From assembly GCF_041080625.1 (NCBI RefSeq), contig NZ_CP163518.1, forward strand, positions 10,657,501 through 10,721,500: a DNA stretch of 64,000 bases, read 5' to 3'. The notes beneath the pieces were generated by a model. It searched no databases and was not told where the DNA came from. It worked only from the letters and a program-made list of their open reading frames with translations. Source of the DNA: Streptomyces sp. CG1. Lineage in GTDB: Bacteria; Actinomycetota; Actinomycetes; Streptomycetales; Streptomycetaceae. Position 1 is the first letter of the stretch; every line of letters starts with the position of its first letter. The position numbers and the translations under genes were made by a program. Positions 44,208 to 53,686 of this stretch are shown in pieces.

Positions 44208-45434
44208 GTCGCTTCTCCTGTCTGAATATCTCGGAGACGTCGGCTCGTCAGCCGACTGCGACCAAACGTACTCACAGCGGTCATATCGGTGCATATCGAT
44301 AGACTCGGGGCAGGGGGCCGACCGGGGTATATACGGCCCTGGCTGCCGCCCCCGTCAGAACGTGAAGCAGCCCGAAGACCAGGCGTATTGAATGACCATT
44401 AGCCCTCCCGGATGATCTGCTGACGTCTCCTCACCCCTTGTCTGCTGCGTGTCGCTACGAAAGCCGTGACCGATCCGTGTTACGAGAGTGGCAGCGTCAA
44501 AGCCCGACGGCACCAGCATCCGCACCGTGCTGCGCGTCCTCGGCCGCCTCGCCAGGACCGTGTCCCGCACGCACAGCGAGACGGCCACCGCCCTCATCGA
44601 CTTCGTCGCCGCCGTCGTCGCGATCGGCTACGACCGAAACCCACGGCTACTTCCCTCGAAACGGTAAACCCAGACAAACAAGACAAGTCGGGGGTCTGGG
44701 CTCAGAAACAATCACTACCGCTTCCACGAGGTGGTGGTGGATGGTTCTCCGTCAGCCCCGGTGGCAACGAGCGCATGGTCCACGGAGTGGGTGATGAAAG
44801 CGCGGCGGGTTGCTGCGGGAAGGTCGTGGTCCCACTGGTGGCGGGCGTGGCGTGGTAAGACGGGCAGGGGCTGGTTTATCTCTGAGAGCCATGGACGAGC
44901 CGCACGAACTGCGCACCGAAGATGTGGATGCGGCGAGTTTGTCGGCGGTGAGCTTTCTGCGCCTGGTCTTGGTGTTGGACAGGAATACCCCGAGCTTGAC
45001 CTCGGTGTTCGTGCTGGTCGGTGGGCCGGGTCAAGATGAGGCGGACTGCTGAGTCACGGCCCGGGAACGCCCCCGCGCGCCCCTTGATGGTCGATCACTC
45101 CGCCCGTGGACAAGCCCCGGGTCAGCGGTAGCAGGGTGCCCGGGGGCTAGAGTGCGGACCGGACGCTGGCAGCGGCGTGTGCGTTCCGGATCTGCTGCTG
45201 TTCCTCTACGTCACGCTGTGCATCAGAAGTCCTCCTCGGTAACGGGTTCGACAGTGCGACCGCCGGACGCCGCAGGACTCATCGCGACGCGAGATCCACT
45301 GGGTCGAGTCACCTCACGAGATCATTTCGTTGAGAAAACCTCAGTGACTCCATAAACGCCGCGCCGGGCGGACGAGTTGTCCAACGCCTTGCCCCGTCAG
45401 GGAATCGCAAAGACGTTCTATATTTGGTGGCTGA
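44208..45434. other. Long stretch with only two weak small frames
   Basis: About 1.2 kb. A plus-strand frame at 44488-44667 (GTG start) reads TSIRTVLRVLGRLARTVSRT and ATALIDFVAAVVAIGYDRNP and looks like a short conserved helix protein. Another at 44891-45052 (ATG) reads HELRTEDVDAASLSAVSFLR and LVLVLDRNTPSLTSVFVLVG. Neither has a good ribosome site or known family. The rest shows nothing clear. Confidence 0.35.
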
Positions 45435-46112
45435 TCAGTACCGAATCTCGACGAGGCGCCCTTCCGCGTCCGGCTCGGGCACCTCAGGAGCTCGAGCCGC
45501 GATCCCGAGCGCGATCCTGCGCGCCGACCACGCCGCGACAGCGGCATCAAGCACGTCGTCCACAGGAATGCGATCCGCCTCACCGAGCTCGTCGGGGAGC
45601 ACAAGCCCGGCCTCGGCCAGCAGGGAGCGACGCAGGTTCTGGCCGCGCCAAGTCTTCTTGGCGTAAGCCAGCGACACACCGCCGGCCAAGGAATGGAAGG
45701 ACACCTCGGGGTGCACCTCGTGGATCCGCTCATCAACGAGCCAACATGCCCGAGCCTCAAGCAGCTTCGGCTTCAGCGCCCACGCTTGTTGGCTCAGCCG
45801 ATTACCGGTGAGTTCCTGGCAGCGGTCCGCAGCCGCCCTGTAGTCCGACTCCTTCCACGCCGACCTCGGCGCGATGGGGAAAACACTGCTGCGCCGCACC
45901 CCCAGCAGCGCCCTGGCCGCGAGATCTGCGGCGCGCCAGCCCCTCTCGACAAGGCCCAACGGCATGTCCACCGCAACCGCATGCACCTCTCCGGCACGCT
46001 CGATCAGCGTCTCAAGCCGGACATCCACCAGGCTGCCCGCGTACGCGCCGTCCGTGAGTCTGATCCCTATCCACCCCTGTTTTCCGCAGGCATCGACCCC
46101 CAGGACGTTCAT
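45435..46112 (-). CDS. DUF429-family protein
   Basis: A 225-residue protein starting MNVLGVDACGKQGWIGIRLT, the RNase-H-like first strand with the conserved Asp. The family pattern continues with AVDMPLGLVERGWRAADLAA, GVRRSSVFPIAPRSAW, and EVHPEVSFHSLAG, where HPE is a hallmark, ending IPVDDVLDAAVAAWSARRIA. DUF429 proteins are predicted nucleases but their role is not established. The ATG at 46112 follows GAGGTGGGACGG; 46133 is an in-frame alternative. Confidence 0.85.
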   Translation of the reverse strand: MNVLGVDACGKQGWIGIRLTDGAYAGSLVDVRLETLIERAGEVHAVAVDMPLGLVERGWRAADLAARALLGVRRSSVFPIAPRSAWKESDYRAAADRCQELTGNRLSQQAWALKPKLLEARACWLVDERIHEVHPEVSFHSLAGGVSLAYAKKTWRGQNLRRSLLAEAGLVLPDELGEADRIPVDDVLDAAVAAWSARRIALGIAARAPEVPEPDAEGRLVEIRY

Positions 46113-46179
46113 CCGTCCCACCTCACTCCTCACGCACGAGACCTAAGCGGAAACCTAGCAGCGCCTCATAGCCCTTCGG

Positions 46180-46690
46180 GGCCGGTGTGCGGCCCTGGCC
46201 AGGCTCAGCCTTCGGGGACGTGCGGGCAGCTGTCGCGTTGCCGGTAGCTACCTGGCACCCCCGTGCCTGCAGCTGTCCAGAAGGGCCGGGAGTCGTGGAA
46301 GTGGCCGGCCTGTGCCAGGGCAGGCCGGGGCTCTCATGGCGCAGAGCCTCCAGGCCTGCGGTGGCCAGCCCGCATCGCTGGTACTTCTCCATGGTGTAGG
46401 GCTCCACGACCCAGCCGAGCCCGCAGCGGGCGCAGACGGTGTAGTCGTCGGCGAAGGCGACATTGTCGGCGAGGTTCGCGGCACGCTCCCTCCAGCCGGG
46501 TCGTTCCGAGGAGGGGGGGTGTCCTGCCGGGGTGCCTCCAGCTTGATCACGGTCCAGCCGGTGGGCTGCTGACCCCATCTGCCGCCGCTGATCGCGCGGA
46601 GCACCCGCTGCCAGGGCGTGCCGCTTGCCGCCCGTGCCACGTCGCGGGCCTGCCTGGCCAGCGCCAGGGCCGCCCTCCGCTCCTCATCGC
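46180..46690 (-). pseudogene. GNAT-like conserved hypothetical gene, frameshifted
   Basis: The first part reads ALALARQARDVARAASGTPW, QRVLRAISGGRWGQQPTGWT and VIKLE. After a frameshift near 46500 it resumes RERAANLADNVAFADDYTVC, ARCGLGWVVEPYTMEKYQRC and GLATAGLEALRHESPGLPWH. The CARCGLGWVxxPYT and YQRCGLAxAGL blocks are typical of a Streptomyces protein with an acetyltransferase-like end. The C-terminus is replaced by unrelated sequence and the start is unclear. Confidence 0.6.
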
Positions 46691-46751
46691 CTGTTCATGC
46701 TGTCCACTCTGCCCAGTCGTCGATTGTCTCAACTCCCGTCCGCCGGAGGGG

Positions 46752-46938
46752 TGTCCAGAAGGGTGTGGAGAGCGGCCGCGGTGCGCTCGCTGGCTTGGGC
46801 GTGGCCGAGGCCGTGTTCAAGTTCCGCGCGGTGGCCAGCAAGGGCGACTTCGTGGAGTACTGGGAGTACCACGTGCAGCGCGAGCACCTGCGGGTTCATG
46901 CAGTCGCCTACTGCGACGCCCTCGCACTTGCCGCGTGA
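46752..46938 (+). pseudogene. ISKra4-type transposase C-terminal fragment
   Basis: The frame reads LAGLGVAEAVFKFRAVASKG, DFVEYWEYHVQREHLRVHAV and ends at 46938. ISKra4 enzymes end with GAEAVLKLRA...GDFxxYWxxHLxxEHxRxH, which this matches. The rest of the element is missing. Confidence 0.6.
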
Positions 46939-47009
46939 TCACGGTCCTCAAACGGAGCCGCACCCAAATCCGCTGGTCTGGGTGGCGTCAGCGGTGGAGG
47001 ATGTCCGTC

Positions 47010-47597
47010 ATGCGATATGCAGGGTCGTCCAGCTGGCAGGTCCGAAGCGGGACCTCGCGGGAGCTCGTGATCGGGTTGTTCGTGCGGGATGCGGCTGGTC
47101 TGCGTCCGCGCGCTGGCATGGATGTGCCGCCGCTGGTGCCGTCGGTCGAGACGCGGGCGAGCCTCGCGCCTCTTGCGGTCCCAGAGGCGTCGGTGCAGTG
47201 GGCTCGGTGGTGGGATCGCGCAGTGACGCGGCATGAGGGGCCCGATCGTGGGTTCCTTGCGCCGGAGTCCAGGTTCGGGGGCGGCGAGGAACTCGGGGTG
47301 CTGGTGCGCGAGTGCTTCGATGACGCCGTGCGGTGGAGTTCTGTCTGGGGCCGCGAGTACGCGGAGGCCATGATGCGCGGTGATCGCCGTGACCATGAAG
47401 GGGACCTCGTCCGTGCGGCGGAGACAGAGTTGGGGCGCAAGGCCCGTCCGTTTGAGCTGCACGTGTTGGAGTTGCCAGTCGCTGGCGCGGTCGGCTGGCG
47501 TGTTTCGGAGAGGCATGTGGTGGTGAGCCGGTCTCTGCGGGAGGACGCGGCGGCGTATCGCCGGTGGCTGACCCCGGTGATCTGCGAGCTGGCCTGA
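47010..47597 (+). CDS. Hypothetical protein, actinomycete-type
   Basis: A 195-residue protein: MRYAGSSSWQVRSGTSRELV, WARWWDRAVTRHEGPDRGFL, CFDDAVRWSSVWGREYAEAM and VSERHVVVSRSLREDAAAYR. It has no signal, membrane segment or known motif. The ATG at 47010 is chosen over 47001 because GGTGGAGG lies nine bases upstream. The next small gene overlaps its end, so the two form a pair. Such pairs are often found on mobile regions of Streptomyces, but I cannot name the family. Confidence 0.65.
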   Translation: MRYAGSSSWQVRSGTSRELVIGLFVRDAAGLRPRAGMDVPPLVPSVETRASLAPLAVPEASVQWARWWDRAVTRHEGPDRGFLAPESRFGGGEELGVLVRECFDDAVRWSSVWGREYAEAMMRGDRRDHEGDLVRAAETELGRKARPFELHVLELPVAGAVGWRVSERHVVVSRSLREDAAAYRRWLTPVICELA

Positions 47598-47815
47598 CAG
47601 CCTTCCGGGCCGCGCGGGCAGCGCGCAAGGAGGTGGAGGAGCCGGGCGCGAGCGTCGGCGAGATTCATCGCGCTGGGGAGGCCGCGCGCAAGGCGGTCGC
47701 CGTGGCGTACGGGCAGCGTCCGCCTACGCCCGACGCGACTGAGCCGAGTACCTCGCCGCCCGAGCCGAGGACCTCACCAGCCGCAGACTACAGCGATCAT
47801 GAGTTCGGCTCTTGA
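47564..47815 (+). CDS. Small hypothetical protein coupled to the upstream gene
   Basis: An 83-residue frame with a helical N-terminal part, TAFRAARAARKEVEEPGASV and IHRAGEAARKAVAVAYGQRP, then a Pro/Thr/Ser-rich acidic tail ending YSDHEFGS. It starts from a GTG inside the upstream gene and overlaps it by 34 bases. The function is unknown. Confidence 0.55.
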   Translation: MADPGDLRAGLTAFRAARAARKEVEEPGASVGEIHRAGEAARKAVAVAYGQRPPTPDATEPSTSPPEPRTSPAADYSDHEFGS

Positions 47816-47879
47816 GGCTTGCGGGCAGGGACGCTGGCATCGGATGGGCGCTCGGTCAGGTTTGAAATGAATGCGCAGG

Positions 47880-48554
47880 TCAACGGGCAGTCAGGAGGCC
47901 GTCCACCAGGGCTCGGAGCCCGTCCAGATAGGTGTCCTCGGCGGTCAGCGGCGCCCACTGCTCCGCGACCTGTGCCAAGCGGGGGAGCTCGCTCGGGTCG
48001 AGATCGGCGAAGACTCGCTCCCGGTAGGTAGGACGGTCATCGTCTGTGCGCCGCCGGGCCGCTGTCGTCCTGACCACGATCTCTCCGGCGGTGTAATACC
48101 AGATCGCGCGGTACCCGTGTACGGCCTGCTCGGGGGGCAGGCCGCATGCGACCAGGCCATCGATGATCTGCTCGACGAACCACAGGGCGGATGCAGACAT
48201 CAGGTCGTCGGCGGTCAACACCTCCACGATCCAGGGGCAGGCGGCAAGCGCCTCGTGGATCGCAGCGGCGGCGACGACGATCCGCTCGCTGGGCTGGGCG
48301 GGCAGTTCAGATCGGTGAAGTGTCCGCGCGGCGTAGTCGTCCAGCAGTAGGACGAGCAGTTCTTCCTTGTTGCGGACGTGGTGGTAGAGCGCCATCGGCG
48401 TACTGCCGATCTCCGTGGCCAGCCGCCGCATGGTCAGCCGGTCCACGCCTTCCTCAGCCACGATCCGACGGGCCGTGCCGATGACCTCCTCGCGGGAGAT
48501 ACGGGGAGGTCGGCCGAGGGCTTTGCGCGGTGCGGACGGTTGCGGCATACCCAT
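47880..48554 (-). CDS. TetR-family regulator with TetR-type C-terminal domain
   Basis: A 224-residue repressor. The N-terminal DNA-binding helices read ISREEVIGTARRIVAEEGVD and LTMRRLATEIGSTPMALYHH followed by VRNKEELL. The C-terminal domain is of the tetracycline-repressor type, with ACPWIVEVLTADDLMSASAL and HGYRAIWYYTAGEIVVRT. It is divergent from an MFS exporter across 46 bases, the classic repressor-pump arrangement, so it probably represses that exporter and itself until a drug binds. Several ATGs occur together; the third (48554) has a G-run six bases ahead. Confidence 0.92.
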   Translation of the reverse strand: MGMPQPSAPRKALGRPPRISREEVIGTARRIVAEEGVDRLTMRRLATEIGSTPMALYHHVRNKEELLVLLLDDYAARTLHRSELPAQPSERIVVAAAAIHEALAACPWIVEVLTADDLMSASALWFVEQIIDGLVACGLPPEQAVHGYRAIWYYTAGEIVVRTTAARRRTDDDRPTYRERVFADLDPSELPRLAQVAEQWAPLTAEDTYLDGLRALVDGLLTAR

Positions 48555-48606
48555 CATCATCCCCCAGGTGTCGACAGCAATGATCCCCTAAGGCTATTTT
48601 CCTTAC
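48555..48606. promoter_or_regulatory. Divergent TetR/MFS promoter region
   Basis: This short spacer must contain the promoters for both genes. TCGACA, 17 bases and CTATTT form a weak candidate promoter towards the MFS gene, whose transcript would then be nearly leaderless. No strong palindrome was seen. Confidence 0.35.
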
Positions 48607-50055
48607 ATGTATAAAAACTCACGAGGGCGACCCCGATTGGTGCTGGCGGCGGCAGCCATTGCCCAGTTCGTCTTCGCCCTGGACATGTCGGTGGTCAACG
48701 TCGCACTGCCTGCGATCCGCACCGCGTTGGGATTCGCGCCGCTCGACCTGTCGTGGGTCGTGCACGTCTACGCGCTCACCTTCGGCGGACTCCTGTTACT
48801 GGGGGGCCGCGCTTGTGACCTGTACGGTCACCGTCGGCTGTTCGTGGTGGGCCTGGCCGTCTTCGGGCTGTGCTCGCTGGCGGGCGGGCTGGCCCAGGCG
48901 CCCTGGCAACTGATCGCCGCCCGTGCCGGTCAGGGGCTGGGTGCTGCCGCGGCCGCCCCAGCCGCGCTGGGCATGCTCACCACCACCTTCCCTGAGGGCC
49001 CTCGGCGTGTCCGGGCGCTCGGGGTGTGGAGCGCGGTGAACGCCGCAGGGGGAGCGCTGGGGGTACTGGCAGGTGGTCTGCTGACCGAGTATGCGGGGTG
49101 GCGCTGGGTCATGCTGGTCAACCTGCCCATCGTGGCAGCGGCTCTCGCGCTGGTTCTGGCAGGCGTGCCCGCCGGAGCGCATCCCGACTTGCGCGAGAGG
49201 CTGGATGTGCTCGGCGCCGTCCTGGCGACCGGCGGAGTCGGGCTGCTGGTGTTCGGCGTCGTCCGCACCGACGCCCGAGGATGGGGATCCCCGGCAACGC
49301 TGGCGACCCTCGCCGCTGCGGCCGCGCTCCTGGCCGCCTTCGTCCTCGCTGAATCCAGGGCCCCCTCGCCGCTGCTGCGCCTCGGCCTGCTGCGCAGCCG
49401 CTGGGTCGCCGGCGCCAACGTGCTGGTGTTCTTGGCGGCGGCCGGGCAGTTCACGGCGTTTTACTTCGTGTCCCTGTACATGCAGCAGGTCCTGGGCGTG
49501 GGTGCCGCAGCGACCGGCGCCGCGTTCCTGCCGTTCTCCGTGAGCCTGGTCGCGGGCACCATCATCGCGACCCGCGTCACCACGGCACGCACCCCCCGAG
49601 CTGCCCTGGTACCCGGCGCTCTGCTGGCCGCTGCGGGCCTGGCCTGGTTTGCCTTCATCAGCCCCAGCGGCGGCTTCCTCACCGATGTGCTCGGCCCCTC
49701 CATCGTCACCGCCGTCGGCGTCGGACTGGTCCTGGCCCCGGTCGCCGCCGCCGCGACCACCGGTGCCGCCTCACGCGAGGCCGGCATGGCCTCCGGCCTT
49801 TTCAACAGCTCCCGCCAACTCGGCGGCTGCGTCGGCCTGGCTGCCCTAGCCACCATCGCCGCACATCGCACCGGCACGGCCACCGACCCCGCCGCGCTCG
49901 ACGATGGCTACGCCCTGGGCCTGGCCATTGCTGCCGCCCTGTTCGTAATCGCGGCGGTCGTGGCGATCGGCGTGCTGCCCCGCCGCCGGACCGAGACACC
50001 TGCCCCGCAACCCGCCGCCCCTGCTGAGAACCGACTGGAAGGAACGCCGTCATGA
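48607..50055 (+). CDS. MFS drug exporter, DHA2 (14-helix) type
   Basis: A 482-residue transporter with about 14 transmembrane helices. Family motifs are visible: ALDMSVVNVALPAIRTAL in helix 1 (LDxTVVNVALP), GGRACDLYGHRRLFVVGL in the loop after helix 2 (motif A), and ARAGQGLGAAAAAPAALG in helix 4 to 5. The end is a short charged tail (RRRTETPAPQ). It should export a drug in exchange for protons. It is divergent from the TetR gene and overlaps the cupin gene by ATGA, so the two are transcribed together. Confidence 0.93.
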   Translation: MYKNSRGRPRLVLAAAAIAQFVFALDMSVVNVALPAIRTALGFAPLDLSWVVHVYALTFGGLLLLGGRACDLYGHRRLFVVGLAVFGLCSLAGGLAQAPWQLIAARAGQGLGAAAAAPAALGMLTTTFPEGPRRVRALGVWSAVNAAGGALGVLAGGLLTEYAGWRWVMLVNLPIVAAALALVLAGVPAGAHPDLRERLDVLGAVLATGGVGLLVFGVVRTDARGWGSPATLATLAAAAALLAAFVLAESRAPSPLLRLGLLRSRWVAGANVLVFLAAAGQFTAFYFVSLYMQQVLGVGAAATGAAFLPFSVSLVAGTIIATRVTTARTPRAALVPGALLAAAGLAWFAFISPSGGFLTDVLGPSIVTAVGVGLVLAPVAAAATTGAASREAGMASGLFNSSRQLGGCVGLAALATIAAHRTGTATDPAALDDGYALGLAIAAALFVIAAVVAIGVLPRRRTETPAPQPAAPAENRLEGTPS

Positions 50056-50456
50056 CGACGACACCCATCTCACCCATCGACTTGTTCGTCTCAGCCCTGC
50101 ACATCCACCCCGACGGCGGCGTCCAAGCCGCCGAACGGCGGATGACGAGCAGCGACTCCGGCGCCTGGCAGATCGCGACGTTCCACGTGGAGACCGACGC
50201 CGACGTTCACGCCGACCACTGGGAGATGCACCCGGAGGCCGAGGAGGCTGTGTGCTGCCTGGCCGGCGGCGTCCGCCTCTACTTCCGCCCCGCCACGCAC
50301 GGCAGCGCTGAGGACATGGTGCAGTTGCAGGCAGGCACCGCTGTGATCGTCCCCCGCGGCCGCTGGCACCGCCTAGAGCTGGACGCCCCCAGCGACCTGA
50401 TGTCGATCACCCTTCGCCACGGCACCCGCCTCGAAAAGCGCACCGACACTCGCTGA
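50052..50456 (+). CDS. Cupin-domain protein
   Basis: A 134-residue single-domain cupin. Motif 1 region reads HADHWEMHPEAEEAVCCLAG (His/His/Glu metal-ligand pattern partly changed) and motif 2 AVIVPRGRWHRLELDAPSDL with its His. It could bind a metal and a small ligand. Co-translation with the MFS exporter (four-base overlap) suggests it modifies or binds the same compound. Confidence 0.85.
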   Translation: MTTTPISPIDLFVSALHIHPDGGVQAAERRMTSSDSGAWQIATFHVETDADVHADHWEMHPEAEEAVCCLAGGVRLYFRPATHGSAEDMVQLQAGTAVIVPRGRWHRLELDAPSDLMSITLRHGTRLEKRTDTR

Positions 50457-50461
50457 CTGTA

Positions 50462-50493
50462 GTGGTGCCCGGCCGACCCTGCTGCCGGGCCAC
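50462..50493 (+). terminator. Hairpin terminator after the cupin gene
   Basis: GCCCGGC (50467-50473) pairs with GCCGGGC (50484-50490), extended by GTG/CAC with a small bulge. It begins 6 bases after the cupin stop. Confidence 0.6.
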
Positions 50494-50669
50494 CCTGCGG
50501 CGATTGTTCGGGCAACGGGCGGTCTCCGCGGGATGCCTGATCGTTGACTCGCCTCCCCGGGATCCGCCCGACCCGGGGTAGGACCACGGGGCGTCACATC
50601 CTCATAGTCATGAGTCGGCGGCGAGCCACTCGAGGAATAGTGCACGATCGGAATAGCCCCCTCCCGCCA

Positions 50670-51255
50670 GTGATCCGCGAGGTCGTCCGCGGCAGCGTCG
50701 TCACCGAGTTCTACGAAGCCTCGGCCGTCGTCTCCCGCAAATGCAAGCAGGACCCCGGCCGGCCCTCTGCAACACTGGTGGATCATCGAGCCGGTCGCCC
50801 GCGCTATCTTCGTCGCCGAAGAACTGTCCGCCCACCCCGAACTCGTCTTCGCCGACCCCGGCCTGCCCGGCAGCACGACCCGCGCCAACAGCTACGTGCG
50901 CGCGTCAGCCGCAAGCTGATCGAGAAGTTCATCGAGCACGTCAACGAGCACACCGACCGCACCGGCCTGGACGAGATCCCGGAGGGCAGGGTCGCACCTC
51001 ACATGTTCCGCAAGACGATGTCCATGCTGGTCGGCACCGAGCCCGGCGCCGAGATCGCGCTCGGACTGCAACTCAAGCACGCGGCCACCAGGGCACTGGC
51101 CAACCGGTCCACCCAGGGCTATGCCGCTTCCGACGAGAACTGGGCCCGGCTCCTGGACACCGCGGTCGAGGACGCCCGCTTCATGCGACTGCGTGACCTC
51201 TACGACCAGCACCACGCAGGCCGGACGATCGGCTACGGCTCCGGCGCCGACAGAC
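50670..51255 (+). pseudogene. Site-specific integrase, C-terminal part with two frameshifts
   Basis: Pieces in two frames read VVRGSVVTEFYEASAVVSRK, then HWWIIEPVARAIFVAEELSA and ADPGLPGSTTRANSYVR, then KLIEKFIEHVNEHTDRTGLD and VAPHMFRKTMSMLVGTEPGA, LQLKHAATRALANRSTQGYA. The HxxR...H spacing of tyrosine recombinases is visible in HMFRKT and the LKHAA block. The N-terminal half and the end with the catalytic Tyr are absent. It marks an old integrative element; no attachment site was found. Confidence 0.75.
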
Positions 51256-51520
51256 TCACCCCTCCAACGGTCGTCACGATTTGTGACGGGTTGCTAGTTA
51301 GCGACACGAGCGCCGCAACTTCCACGGCCGTTACCCGGTCGTGCACCCCACCCTGGGCAGGCTCTGCGTCCGCTGCGCAACCCACACTCCGAGCGCAAGA
51401 CGGGCTGATGGCGGCGGCAGCAGGCCGTAGGTGACCGGCCGCCAGACGGACTGCGTGCTCTGCCGGTCGCGGGCCCGCCCCACCAGATCAGGAAGAGCAC
51501 CAGCCGCACCAAGGCCGCGG

Positions 51521-52006
51521 TCAGGAGTAGGGGCGGTACCACGGCTTCTTGCGTGGTGGCAGGCGGTGGGCGAACAGCTGTGCCAGTTGGGCCTGTTCGT
51601 GAACGGTGAACACCGCGGCGGGGAAGAAGCTGGTGCCGGTGGGGCTGGTCAGGTACCAGAATCCGCGGTGGAGGCGGGCCTCGCGGTAGGCGTCCAAGCG
51701 CACTGTCGCCTGGTTGACCGCGGTCTGCAGGTGGTAGGCCGTGTCGGTGATCCGCACGGTCCAGGGTCCCCGCATCTGAGTGGCGGCACGGCGTGCGGCC
51801 ATTGGTATGCCCAGTGCCTGGACGAGGACCAGGACGGCGAGGCAGACGTAGCCGAACGTGCCCAGCTTCCCGTCCACGAGCACTTTCAACAGCCCGAACA
51901 CGATAACCAGCGCCGAGGCGATCGTCATTTTCCGCATCACCGGTGCGTTGCGGAGAGCGATGCGGAGCTGGCGCCGCGACAAGGTGAAGGTGGCCGATAC
52001 GTCCAT
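51521..52006 (-). CDS. YcxB-like small membrane protein
   Basis: A 161-residue protein. The first part has FTLSRRQLRIALRNAPVMRK and two transmembrane helices (MTIASALVIVFGLLKVLV and YVCLAVLVLVQALGIPMAAR). The soluble end has RITDTAYHLQTAVNQATVRL and FWYLTSPTGTSFFPAAVFTV, the layout of YcxB-like proteins. The role of the family is unknown. ATG at 52006. Confidence 0.75.
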   Translation of the reverse strand: MDVSATFTLSRRQLRIALRNAPVMRKMTIASALVIVFGLLKVLVDGKLGTFGYVCLAVLVLVQALGIPMAARRAATQMRGPWTVRITDTAYHLQTAVNQATVRLDAYREARLHRGFWYLTSPTGTSFFPAAVFTVHEQAQLAQLFAHRLPPRKKPWYRPYS

Positions 52007-52283
52007 GTATGCGCTTTCTGTGCTATGGCTGGTGTGAGGCGGGTGATCGCGTTACGGGCAGTTGCCCACGGACAGCGGTTCTGCGCCCGAGACGGGCGAC
52101 GCAGTGCGGTGAGGGACGGGCGTGTCAGCTGCCGGCCCGACGCCGCTTGCCGGCGGGATCCGTGACGGCCCGTCGCTGTCTTGAGACGTGCTCCGGCAAG
52201 AACAGGGCAGGGCCATCGACGTCCTGACGGATGGCCTGACGCGTCTGGGCTCCCGGCCGGCAGGAGGTGGGGCCTGGCAGGGC

Positions 52284-52988
52284 TCAGGGTGTCGGCGACG
52301 GCCGGAGGGCGGCGGCCTCGGCGGAGGGGTGGGGCGCTTGTTGCATGCGGGTGAGTCTGTGGACGAAGACGATGGCCAGGGCGGCTGCCACCGCGTTGAG
52401 GAGGTCGCCGAGTGCGCCGAGGGCGGTCGCGTGGCGCAGGCCGGCGAGGGTGGTGGCGGCGTCGGTGAGGGTGGAGCCGGCCCGGTCGATGACGGCGGAG
52501 GTGATGGTCAGGGTCCACCAGGCGTTAACCGGGGCCTTGGAGACGGTGCGCCAGGAGCCGTCGGGTGCGCTCTGGGCGCTGGCTTGCCAGGTCTCGCTCG
52601 CGACACGGTAGGGCAGCCACAGGTTGCCGACGGGGACGAACCAGGCGCCGATGGCCCATCCACGGGCCATGGTGCACACGTCCTGGGCGAAGTACTCGGC
52701 GTTGACGCGTACCCGGTAGAACCAGGCGATGAAGACGACCCCCGCGACCACAACGGCACCGATCTGGGCTTTCCCAGCCACATCGAGGACGTGGGCGTCG
52801 TGGACGGCCTGGCTGGTGGGGCCGGTCAGCGTACTGCCCAGGTGGCCGTACAGGCCGACACCGGCCCAGACGGCGAAGATGTCCACCGCTGCGGCGACAC
52901 CGAGCAGCACTGAGACAGCGGCAGCCAGACCCTGGACCGAACGCAGCACGGGACCGTCGACCGATCTGCCGACAGGACCATAGGACAT
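52284..52988 (-). CDS. DUF4328-type membrane protein
   Basis: A 234-residue protein with about five transmembrane helices: LAAAVSVLLGVAAAVDIFAV, AGKAQIGAVVVAGVVFIAWF and others. The segment FYRVRVNAEYFAQDVCTMAR, GWAIGAWFVPVGNLWLPYRV is the DUF4328 hallmark. The function is not known. The ATG at 52988 follows a G-run; an earlier start at 53024 is possible. Confidence 0.8.
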   Translation of the reverse strand: MSYGPVGRSVDGPVLRSVQGLAAAVSVLLGVAAAVDIFAVWAGVGLYGHLGSTLTGPTSQAVHDAHVLDVAGKAQIGAVVVAGVVFIAWFYRVRVNAEYFAQDVCTMARGWAIGAWFVPVGNLWLPYRVASETWQASAQSAPDGSWRTVSKAPVNAWWTLTITSAVIDRAGSTLTDAATTLAGLRHATALGALGDLLNAVAAALAIVFVHRLTRMQQAPHPSAEAAALRPSPTP

Positions 52989-53686
52989 GTCAGAACCCCC
53001 CCAAAGGAACACGTCCTCACCCACGCGCGAGGACCGGTGAACTTACGCGCCACCCTGTGGGCCGGAGAAAGCCGGAGAACTCCTACGGCCATCCGAGCAC
53101 CGGCCGAACAGGTTGCACGGGTGCCGGGTGACAGTTCCCGCTCGCGGCGCCTGGTCAGGGCGGCGGACGGAAAACCCATGCTGCTGCCGTTGTCCAGCCT
53201 GCTCCATCGGCCGAACTCCCCAGATAGCTGGAGGCCGTTGGAGGGTTGACTACGGCAAGCCGCGGCAGGCTCGGCAAGAGTCCTGGGCGCGTCGCAGTGA
53301 TCCTACCTGTGGAGAAGTTGTGCTCGTGCACCCCGTCTTCGCTTTCGGTCCATGCGCCTGGCGAAGCACCGCGGATGGACCAGAACCTGCCGGCCGGGTG
53401 ATGGTTCCGCACCGCCGCGAACGCAGAAGCACAACGCTTCACGCCACAAGGGGTGTAGGGCTCGGAACGTCATGGTTGCAGGCCGGGGGCGGCAATGAGG
53501 CGGTATGCACTGCGGCCCGTGGGTCCACAGGTTGCTCGGTCGGGTGCACCGTGCAACCTTTGGGCGTCCCCCGCGTGTCGTGAACTTCCTGTGACGATGG
53601 CCACGTTGTCTGTGCATCTGATGCCGCATAGGCCCTCGCTCGACCACTTATTTTTGCTTTAAGTCTGTGTGCGCGGGGGACCGCAG
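52989..53686. other. Intergenic stretch, no supported gene
   Basis: About 700 bases between divergent genes. Open frames are present on both strands but read as low-quality Arg/Pro/Ser sequence, typical of non-coding high-GC DNA. The final 40 bases hold the promoter and G-rich ribosome site for the 53687 gene. Confidence 0.5.

Noticed and set aside
33839..50456. The tRNA-like gene and integrase pseudogene as the two ends of an integrated element
   Set aside because: No direct repeat of the tRNA-like 3' end was found near the integrase, and the integrase is truncated, so no boundaries can be drawn.
53025..53680. Several short open frames on both strands
   Set aside because: They lack ribosome sites, conserved motifs and protein-like composition.
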